Shown here: one piece after another, positions 24,901 to 30,871 of the stretch | How positions within the stretch are numbered: position 1 is the stretch's first letter | How the letters are laid out: the number at the start of each line of letters is the position of its first letter | NCBI RefSeq assembly: GCF_023229105.1 | Contig: NZ_JALNZY010000019.1 | Location: 1 to 30,871 of the forward strand | From: Sulfurimonas sp. | GTDB taxonomy: Bacteria > Campylobacterota > Campylobacteria > Campylobacterales > Sulfurimonadaceae | Reading direction: 5' to 3' | Length of the DNA: 30,871 nucleotides | Notes under the pieces: model-generated | Databases searched by the model: none | What the model was told of the DNA's origin: nothing | The model's input: the letters and a program-made list of their open reading frames with translations, nothing else | Program-made: the position numbers and the translations under genes

Positions 24901-27255
24901 ATGGACTATATTAAAATGTTAGGCTCCCACGGAAGCAGATCTACAAATACTTTTACGACATGTATCCAGGTAAACAAACATACGCTTATAGATGCGGGCA
25001 ATATCATGCATGCTTTGGGCGAAGATGCTCTACACATAGATCGTATTTTCTTTACGCACTCACATTTGGATCATATTATAGATAGTGCTTTTTTAATAGA
25101 TAATTTTTTTGCAAAACGTACAAAACCACTGCGTCTTTATGGCCTTTCGCAAACTATATATGCACTTAAAAAACATTTTTTTAACTCAGAAATTTGGCCT
25201 GATTTTTCAAATATCCATCTTTTAAATAGCAAGGGAGCTGCAATTGAATATATAGAGATTCAAGAGGGAGAGTCTTATGAGATAGAAAATGATACTACAC
25301 TAACTCCAATCCTCTCCAACCATTCAATTGCATGTTGCGGATATATCATAAAAAAAGAGCAAAGTGCTCTCCTTTTTTCTTCAGATACATATAAAAATCC
25401 TCTACTTTGGGAAATCATCAATAAAACGCCCTCTATCAAAGCGCTTATCATTGATGTCTCGTTTCCTAGCCGTTTTGCTAAAGTCGCGCAAGAGAGTAAA
25501 CATCTTACACCTAAACTTTTAAAAGAGGAACTTCTGCTACTAGAGCGAAAAAATTTGCATATCTATGTTAACCATCTTAAACCTTTTTATGCAAAACAAA
25601 TAGTCGAAGAACTTTTTGCAATGGGTATAAATAAAGAAAATATTTTAATAGGAGATGAATTTATAAATCTAAAAGACGGCTCTTTACATAGAGAGAAAAG
25701 AAGTTCTATGCATGATACAATCACGAAGCTTACAGCAATCGGCACCGCACTCTCAGCAGAAGAAAATATTGATATTTTGCTTGATATGATAGTAACAGAG
25801 GCAAAAAACTTAACTCAAGCAGATGGTGGAACACTCTATCTTGTAGATGGCGAGACACTTAGATTTAAAGTAGTACAAACGGACTCTTTGGGGATAAAAA
25901 TGGGCGGCACAAATGATCCCATAACTTGGCCGCCGCTTCCACTCTATCTTGAGGATAAAACACCAAACAAAAAGATGGTAGCTGCCACTTGCGCCCTTGA
26001 GGATAGGATTGTCAATATTCCGGATGTGTATGAAGCCAAAGGCTTCTCATTTGAGGGGACAAAAAAGTTTGATGCAGGAACTAACTATAGATCTAAATCT
26101 ATGCTTGTCATACCACTTAAAAACCATGAAAATGAAGTTATCGGTGTCTTGCAACTTATCAACAAAAAAGATGGTATTACTCAAGAGAGTATCCCGTTTA
26201 ATGATGATGATGCCTCCATAACCCTCTCTCTTGCCTCACAAGCGGCAGTCAGCATAACAAATACTATGCTTATTCAGGGACTTGAAGACCTTCTTGAGGC
26301 GTTTTTGAAAAGTATTATTTTTGCAGTTGGTAAAAAGTCTCCATTTACAGAAGGTCATATAAATAGAATGGTTAGACTAAGCCAAATACTTTGTAATGAG
26401 ATAAATGCAGATAAAACTATTTATAAGGAAAAGTCTTTTAACAATGAAGAGATGCGAGAAATTCACTTTGCAGCTCTTATGCATGATATCGGTAAACTGG
26501 CAACTCCTGAACAAATTTTGGATAAAGCAAAAAAACTTGAGGCTATTTCAGATCGCATAGCTCTTGTACAAAGCCGTTTTGAGGTTATCAAAAAATCACT
26601 CTATATCGCTTTTTTAGAGCATAAGATAACCAAAGAGGAGTATGAGCAAAAAAAAGAGCTCCTAGAGGTAAATCTTAAAATCATAGAAATAAGCAACATG
26701 GGAGCAGAGTTTACAAAGGACGAAGATATCGCAGCGATTACTGAAATGGCGCAAAATCCATGGGTAATTGATGGAACCACTTATGAACTCTTAACTTTAG
26801 ACGAAGCGCATCACTTAAGTGTTCAAAAAGGGACACTCACCACTGGGGAACGCGACATCATTAACGAACATGCGCAAATAAGCGTAGATATTCTAAATAA
26901 ACTACCATTTCCTAAAAAATATAAAAATATCCCACAAATATCTGGAAGCCATCATGAGAAGATAAATGGAAAAGGGTATCCGCTAGGACTCAAAGGCGAT
27001 GAAATCAGCTTTGAAGCACGGATTTTAGCCATTGCCGATATATTTGAAGCCTTAACCGCAAGTGATCGCCCTTATAAAAAAGTGAATCCTCTCTCATCAG
27101 CTATGAAAATACTCTGCTTTATGGCAAAAGATGGTGATTTAGATAGAGATTTAGTTAAGTTTTTTTATGACTCAAAACTCTATCTCAGCTATGCAAAAGA
27201 GTTTCTGCCACAAAGCAGCATAGATGAAGTAACAGTCGATTTTAGCACTCTTTAA
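24901..27255 (+). CDS. class II cAMP-phosphodiesterase-like MBL / GAF / HD-GYP fusion protein
   Basis: A 784-residue soluble three-domain protein. Residues 1-265: metallo-beta-lactamase fold of the class II cyclic nucleotide phosphodiesterase type, with HSHLDHI (His53, His55, Asp57, His58), His141, Asp162 and His225 (VNHLKP), a full metal-ligand set. Residues about 270-455: GAF, ending in NK (421-422) and F433-x3-D437. This is close to the NKxnFx3DE motif of cyclic-nucleotide-binding GAFs, with Ala in place of Glu. Residues about 465-784: HD-GYP, with His486, HDIGK (528-532), His657, HH (684-685), GYP (692-694) and Asp713. It starts three bases after the adenylate cyclase stop. Predicted roles are cAMP hydrolysis plus c-di-GMP hydrolysis, with GAF control. 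A helical insertion separates the HD and GYP parts. Confidence 0.88.
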   Translation: MDYIKMLGSHGSRSTNTFTTCIQVNKHTLIDAGNIMHALGEDALHIDRIFFTHSHLDHIIDSAFLIDNFFAKRTKPLRLYGLSQTIYALKKHFFNSEIWPDFSNIHLLNSKGAAIEYIEIQEGESYEIENDTTLTPILSNHSIACCGYIIKKEQSALLFSSDTYKNPLLWEIINKTPSIKALIIDVSFPSRFAKVAQESKHLTPKLLKEELLLLERKNLHIYVNHLKPFYAKQIVEELFAMGINKENILIGDEFINLKDGSLHREKRSSMHDTITKLTAIGTALSAEENIDILLDMIVTEAKNLTQADGGTLYLVDGETLRFKVVQTDSLGIKMGGTNDPITWPPLPLYLEDKTPNKKMVAATCALEDRIVNIPDVYEAKGFSFEGTKKFDAGTNYRSKSMLVIPLKNHENEVIGVLQLINKKDGITQESIPFNDDDASITLSLASQAAVSITNTMLIQGLEDLLEAFLKSIIFAVGKKSPFTEGHINRMVRLSQILCNEINADKTIYKEKSFNNEEMREIHFAALMHDIGKLATPEQILDKAKKLEAISDRIALVQSRFEVIKKSLYIAFLEHKITKEEYEQKKELLEVNLKIIEISNMGAEFTKDEDIAAITEMAQNPWVIDGTTYELLTLDEAHHLSVQKGTLTTGERDIINEHAQISVDILNKLPFPKKYKNIPQISGSHHEKINGKGYPLGLKGDEISFEARILAIADIFEALTASDRPYKKVNPLSSAMKILCFMAKDGDLDRDLVKFFYDSKLYLSYAKEFLPQSSIDEVTVDFSTL

Positions 27256-27283
27256 ATATTAAATATTTTCTATATTAATATTT
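27254..27283. terminator. AT-rich inverted repeat between convergent genes
   Basis: AAATATTAA at 27254-27262 and TTAATATTT at 27275-27283 form a perfect 9-bp but all-A/T stem with a 12-base loop, spanning the stop codons of the convergent fusion-protein and dGTPase genes. It is a plausible weak bidirectional terminator; chance is also possible. Confidence 0.3.
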
Positions 27284-28620
27284 TAGATTCCCATCCCATT
27301 TAGCTGATTAGCAACATACTTTGCATGATTGTCCGTCATGCCAACTATGTAGTCTATTACTCTTTGGTACATATTGTATAAGCTCTCTCCTTTTTGCGGT
27401 CTGTCTTCACCCATAAGTTCTAAGGCACGTTTGTATCTAAAAGAGAGTTTCTCTTCATTCTCTTTTTTGTAAAAATCATAAGTTGCGTGAATGAGGTTAT
27501 CAAGCAGGGTCTCTATAATATTGTAAGCTCCAAGTTCTAGTTCTATCTTTCTTTTTTCGTTAAATATTTTTCTGCTTGCAAGGCTCTTTGATTCTTTTAT
27601 GGCTTTTTTATACTCCTCTTTTGTAAAAAGTTCTATCAAATCTTTTGGCTGATTTTCACTCATAATTGCATCAAAGTTATCTTCAAAAACTTTCATGGTA
27701 TGAACGGCTAAGTTATGAATGGAGATAGCAACAAGTCTTGAGACCTTTTTAATATCGGAGTAGCCCCCATCTTCATATATGTCACTGGCCTCTTTTTCTG
27801 AGCAGATAAGAGTAAAGATAGTTTTTGTATCTTTTAGCGTTATGATTTTTAACTCAACCGCATCTTGCAAATCCAAAAGCCCGTAACAGATATCATCGGC
27901 GGCTTCCATAAGGTATGAAAGCGGATGTCTTTTGTACGAACCGTCTTTCTTTACAAGTCCTAGTTCTAAAAACAAAGTTTTAAAAAACTCCGCTTCGCTT
28001 TGAAAAAAGTTGAACTTTGATTTGCTTAAATGCTCGCATCTGCTTGATGCGTAAGGATACTTTACTAAAGCTCCAAGCGTTGCAAAAGTAAGCCTCATTC
28101 CTCCACTAAAGAGGTTGTTCTCTATTTGGCTAACAATTCTAAAGCTTTGAGCATTTCCATCAATATGTATAAAATCTTCACGTTCATCCAATGAGAGCTC
28201 CTTTAAAAAAGTTCTCTCTTTGTTACTCTCAAACCACTCCTTTATAACCTCTTCCCCCGCATGTCCAAAAGGCGGATTTCCTATATCATGCGCCAGACAT
28301 GCCGTCTGGATAATATATGCCACATCATAAGGGTCTATCTTCATTTGGGGGTATATTTCGCTTAAAAATTCCCCTGCTCTAAGTCCGAGACTTCGCCCTA
28401 CACTTGCGACTTCCAAGCTGTGTGTAAGTCTGTTATGAACGTGGTCGTTTTTTGAGAGCGGATGAACCTGTGTCTTTTTAGAGAGTCTTCTAAAGGAGTT
28501 GCAAAATATTACTCTGTCGTAATCTTTATGAAAACTGCTTCTGTAATATTTCTGCTCCTCATCCTCCCTAATATCATCTTTTGCATAGTATCTTCTGTTT
28601 GAGAGTAGCTTTTTAAACAT
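27283..28620 (-). CDS. dgt: deoxyguanosinetriphosphate triphosphohydrolase (dGTPase-like)
   Basis: A 445-residue HD-superfamily enzyme splitting dGTP, or dNTPs generally, into nucleoside and tripolyphosphate. The N-terminal DYDRVIFCNSFRRLSKKTQV, NRLTHSLEVASVGRSLG (first His) and CLAHDIGNPPFGHAGE (His-Asp pair) are diagnostic. MEAADDICYGLLDLQDAVE supplies the last metal Asp. I chose the ATG at 28620, with GGAAA about seven bases upstream. An in-frame ATG four codons earlier (28632) has no ribosome binding site. It is a single gene, convergent with the fusion protein and divergent from lemA. Control of dNTP pools is the family role; substrate preference within the family varies and cannot be read here. 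Confidence 0.9.
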   Translation of the reverse strand: MFKKLLSNRRYYAKDDIREDEEQKYYRSSFHKDYDRVIFCNSFRRLSKKTQVHPLSKNDHVHNRLTHSLEVASVGRSLGLRAGEFLSEIYPQMKIDPYDVAYIIQTACLAHDIGNPPFGHAGEEVIKEWFESNKERTFLKELSLDEREDFIHIDGNAQSFRIVSQIENNLFSGGMRLTFATLGALVKYPYASSRCEHLSKSKFNFFQSEAEFFKTLFLELGLVKKDGSYKRHPLSYLMEAADDICYGLLDLQDAVELKIITLKDTKTIFTLICSEKEASDIYEDGGYSDIKKVSRLVAISIHNLAVHTMKVFEDNFDAIMSENQPKDLIELFTKEEYKKAIKESKSLASRKIFNEKRKIELELGAYNIIETLLDNLIHATYDFYKKENEEKLSFRYKRALELMGEDRPQKGESLYNMYQRVIDYIVGMTDNHAKYVANQLNGMGI

Positions 28621-28660
28621 CTTTATTTCCATATAAAATAATTTTGTATCTTTATAACAT

Positions 28661-28670
28661 ATTATATAAT
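28661..28670. promoter_or_regulatory. symmetric divergent -10 region (dgt / lemA)
   Basis: ATTATATAAT is self-complementary, so it gives TATAAT on both strands: 28665-28670 forward, 28661-28666 reverse. The reverse one would place the dgt transcript start about 34 bases from its ATG. The forward one would give lemA a leader of about 69 bases. Polymerases could compete for it. Confidence 0.4.
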
Positions 28671-28745
28671 ACCGTTATATAAACAAAAACAAAACCTCAA
28701 CTCTTTTTAGATAAACTACATTTTAAACGAAAAAAGGATTTTTAC

Positions 28746-29300
28746 ATGTCAATACCTCTTATAATTCTTATACTCATTGCCCTTATCCTGATTTTAATGT
28801 ACAACTCGCTCGTAGCAAAGAAAAACCAAGTTGAAAATATTTTTGCAAGTGTCGATACCTCTCTTAAGAAACGCTACGACCTCATCCCAAATCTTGTAGC
28901 ATCAGTTAGCAAATATATGGAGCATGAGAAGTCGCTTTTTGAGGAGGTTACAAAGCTTCGCGCAGAGGCAAACAGACCAAACCTAAGTGATGAGCAAAAG
29001 ATTGCTCTTGATGCAAAAGTAAGCTCTGCTTTAGGCTCTATCATGGTGGCGGTTGAGAACTACCCTGAGTTAAAAGCAAATGAAAATGTTATGCATCTTC
29101 AACATACTTTGCATGAAGTAGAGGAGCAAATTTCAGCCGCAAGACGAGCATACAATCAAGCCGTAACAGACTACAACAATGCGATAGAGATGCTTCCGAC
29201 AAACTTTATGGCTTCTTTGATAAACTACAAAAGAAAACAGGTGTTTACTATTGTAGGTAGCCAACGCAAAAATATAGATATCAAAGAGCTCTTTCGCTAA
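28746..29300 (+). CDS. lemA: LemA family protein
   Basis: A 184-residue protein with one N-terminal membrane helix (residues 2-19) and a helical bundle. The LemA signature is clear: YNSLVAKKNQVENIFASVDTSLKKRYDLIPNLVASVSKY near residues 20-58, the later YPELKANENVMHLQHTLHEVEEQISAARRAYNQAVTDYNN, and the terminal P-x-N-F-M-A region. LemA proteins are membrane-anchored helical proteins of unclear function, often encoded with DUF3137 or TPM-domain genes. The start has AAAAAGGA upstream. The DUF3137 gene begins 11 bases after its stop. Confidence 0.92.
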   Translation: MSIPLIILILIALILILMYNSLVAKKNQVENIFASVDTSLKKRYDLIPNLVASVSKYMEHEKSLFEEVTKLRAEANRPNLSDEQKIALDAKVSSALGSIMVAVENYPELKANENVMHLQHTLHEVEEQISAARRAYNQAVTDYNNAIEMLPTNFMASLINYKRKQVFTIVGSQRKNIDIKELFR

Positions 29301-29311
29301 AGATATCAAAG

Positions 29312-30253
29312 ATGAAAAGCGTAAGCTCTCTTAGTGATTTTTACTATAAAAATCTATTTCCAACTCTGCAAAAGCTTGAACAAGAGAGAGAGCATCTTAA
29401 ACATAGAATAATCATAGTAGGAATCATATTTACGACTCTACTACTTCTTGTTGGCTTTACTCTAAAAAACTACTATGAATTTATCTTAGTTGCATATATC
29501 GTTATCGGCACGATAATCTATAAATTTTTACTTCATGACTATACTTATGAGTTTAAAACAGGCGTTATAAAGCCTCTTGTACAGGCTATTGATAAAACTC
29601 TGCTTTACTCTATGGACTCTCATATAGGCGAGTATCTTTTTGAGCACTCAAAACTTTTCTCAACCCCAGATAAGATAAGCGGAAACGATTATGTAAAAGG
29701 GAGTATTGACGGGGTTAATATAGAGTTTTCAGATCTACACGCACAAAAAAGAGAGAAAAATTCAAAAAGACAAGAGAGCTGGAGCACTATTTTCAAAGGA
29801 CTCTTTATCGTTGCCGACTTTAACAAACATTTTTACGCTCAAACAGTAGTTTTACCAGATAGTGCGCAAAACATTTTTGGAGATATTATCGGTCACTGGA
29901 TGCAGTCAATTAATACCGCTAGAGAGGAACTAGTTAAGATGGATGACCCTGAATTTGAAAAAGAGTTTGTCGTTTACTCTACAAATCAGGTAGAAGCGAG
30001 GTATATTTTGTCAAACTCTCTTATGAAAAAACTCCTCACTTTTAAAGAAAAATCAAAGCAGCAAGTTCACATCTCCTTTGTCGGCACACATATCTACATG
30101 GCTATTAGCTACAACAAAGATCTTTTTGAACCGTCTATCTTTCATTCACTTTTAGATTATAAAATAGCTATGGAGTATGTAAAGACTCTGCATCTAGCCA
30201 TAGGTGTCGTTGAAGAGTTAAAACTAAACCAAAAACTTTGGAGTAAAACATGA
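29312..30253 (+). CDS. DUF3137 family membrane protein
   Basis: A 313-residue protein with two adjacent membrane helices at about residues 29-50 and 53-70. A long soluble domain follows, containing DYVKGSIDGVNIEFSDLHAQ, FKGLFIVADFNKHF, and the late VYSTNQVEARYILSNSLMKKLL and FVGTHIYMAISYNKDLFEPSIF. These match the DUF3137 pattern as I know it. This family regularly accompanies lemA, and the arrangement here (11-base gap) supports the assignment. The biochemical role is unknown. The next gene overlaps its end by four bases. No ribosome binding site of note is seen before the ATG, so coupling to lemA translation is likely. Confidence 0.82.
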   Translation: MKSVSSLSDFYYKNLFPTLQKLEQEREHLKHRIIIVGIIFTTLLLLVGFTLKNYYEFILVAYIVIGTIIYKFLLHDYTYEFKTGVIKPLVQAIDKTLLYSMDSHIGEYLFEHSKLFSTPDKISGNDYVKGSIDGVNIEFSDLHAQKREKNSKRQESWSTIFKGLFIVADFNKHFYAQTVVLPDSAQNIFGDIIGHWMQSINTAREELVKMDDPEFEKEFVVYSTNQVEARYILSNSLMKKLLTFKEKSKQQVHISFVGTHIYMAISYNKDLFEPSIFHSLLDYKIAMEYVKTLHLAIGVVEELKLNQKLWSKT

Positions 30254-30771
30254 CAACAAAAATATTATTGCTCTTTTTAGCTATATTTACCATAAATGTA
30301 TGGGCGATTACTATAAAAGAGATTCCAAAAAATGTAACTATTCAAGGAGAAAACGGAGGTCTTGCTGGTAATGACGCTGCTTGGGACTCATCAACAATTA
30401 AAGATAAGGTATATGTTATGTTTTACATAGACCCTGATGAGAAAGATACAAACGAGCATTTTTCAAAAAAGTTAAACGAGAAAAAATATGACAAAACAAA
30501 CTATGGAAATATTGCTATCGTTAATCTTGCAGCGACGTGGAAACCAAATGTTGTTATAGAAAATCTTCTAAAGAGCAAACAAAAGGAGTTTCCCGACACC
30601 ATATATGTCAAAGATAAAAAGAGCGTTCTCGTAAAAGAGTGGGGATTAAAAGATGATGCTTCAAACATACTTATCTTCTCTAAAGATTCAAAACTGTTAT
30701 TTTACAAATCTGGAAAAATCAGTGAAGATGATATAAAAAAAGCGTTTAATATAATAGAAGAGAATCTATAA
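30250..30771 (+). CDS. exported thioredoxin-fold protein, YtfJ-like
   Basis: A 173-residue protein with a signal peptide (residues 1-19, cleaved after VWA), so periplasmic. The mature part has a thioredoxin-like order of strands and helices: KVYVMFYIDPDEKDTNEHF, IAIVNLAATWKPNVVIENLL, FPDTIYVKDKKSVLVKEWGLKDDASNILIFSKDSKLLFYKSG. This fits the YtfJ/HI0045 family from memory. The C-x-x-C redox site of thioredoxins is absent, with no Cys in the mature protein, as in YtfJ proteins. Its start overlaps the DUF3137 gene by four bases and its stop shares one base with the next ATG, so it belongs to the lemA operon. The function is unknown. Confidence 0.72.
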   Translation: MTTKILLLFLAIFTINVWAITIKEIPKNVTIQGENGGLAGNDAAWDSSTIKDKVYVMFYIDPDEKDTNEHFSKKLNEKKYDKTNYGNIAIVNLAATWKPNVVIENLLKSKQKEFPDTIYVKDKKSVLVKEWGLKDDASNILIFSKDSKLLFYKSGKISEDDIKKAFNIIEENL

Positions 30772-30871
30772 TGAACGAACAAAAGATACTCCTTGCTAGT
30801 ATAAAAGATTTTTTAACCCCTAAAATGCTCAAATATGCTCTTTTACCCTTTGTGATAAGCCTCGTAATTAT
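30771..30871 (+). CDS. start of an EI24/CysZ-like membrane protein, cut by window end
   Basis: Only the first 33 residues are in the window: a short polar segment, SIKDFLTPKMLKYALLPF, then the beginning of a membrane helix. This start resembles Campylobacterota EI24-domain (CysZ-like) proteins, which I recall beginning with a similar KDFLTPKM stretch. The ATG overlaps the preceding stop by one base. With so little sequence the family call is tentative, though the presence of a gene is likely. Confidence 0.55.
   Translation, partial: MNEQKILLASIKDFLTPKMLKYALLPFVISLVI

Overview
The window is AT-rich bacterial chromosome with densely packed genes. It looks like a free-living Campylobacterota species close to Sulfurimonas. 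The evidence is the base composition, the gene orders (dapC-like / small gene / murC / small gene / mutS2; metY-metX-xseB; lemA-DUF3137), the T-rich promoters with clear -10 boxes but few -35 boxes, and overlapping start/stop junctions. The organism assignment is an inference from gene content and memory; no search was run. I see no rRNA, tRNA, CRISPR array, insertion sequence or phage gene.

Layout. 1-5000: the end of gatA, a small HMA-type metal-binding protein, a reverse-strand flavodoxin with a Fur-box-like operator, guaB, an RDD membrane protein, and a reverse-strand protein with calcium-loop-like motifs. 5060-6490: a well-formed sigma70 promoter drives a SLAC1/TehA-type channel and a small conserved protein. 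6560-10600: a sulfur-assimilation/methionine run (metY, metX) flows into xseB, a nitrilase-fold protein that seems to have lost its catalytic Lys and Cys, and a ThiF/HesA-type E1-like protein. 10669-17353: a dapC-like aminotransferase, a small protein, murC, a small membrane protein, mutS2 and an HI0933-type flavoprotein, nearly all overlapping or abutting.

17534-27255 is the most interesting part. Five co-directional genes with short gaps encode: (1) a TPR plus outer-membrane beta-barrel protein resembling Slam (DUF560); (2) an exported FecR-domain protein with a Pro-rich tandem repeat linker and a C-terminal domain carrying a TbpB-like barrel motif, i.e. a candidate Slam cargo; (3) a signal-peptide-less, internally duplicated RTX-like protein; (4) a CHASE2-class III adenylate cyclase with intact catalytic residues; (5) a single polypeptide joining a class II cAMP-phosphodiesterase-like metallo-beta-lactamase domain, a GAF domain and an HD-GYP domain. 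The set reads as a surface/envelope module wired to cAMP synthesis, cAMP breakdown and c-di-GMP breakdown. That joint function is an inference.

27283-30871: a reverse-strand dGTPase diverges, from a shared symmetric -10 region, from lemA, a DUF3137 protein, an exported YtfJ-like protein and the start of an EI24/CysZ-like membrane protein cut by the window edge. No gene-free stretch exceeds 300 bases. The longest gaps are 1702-1971 (divergent promoters, Fur-like box) and 17354-17533 (leader of the five-gene cassette, with a 9-bp dyad).
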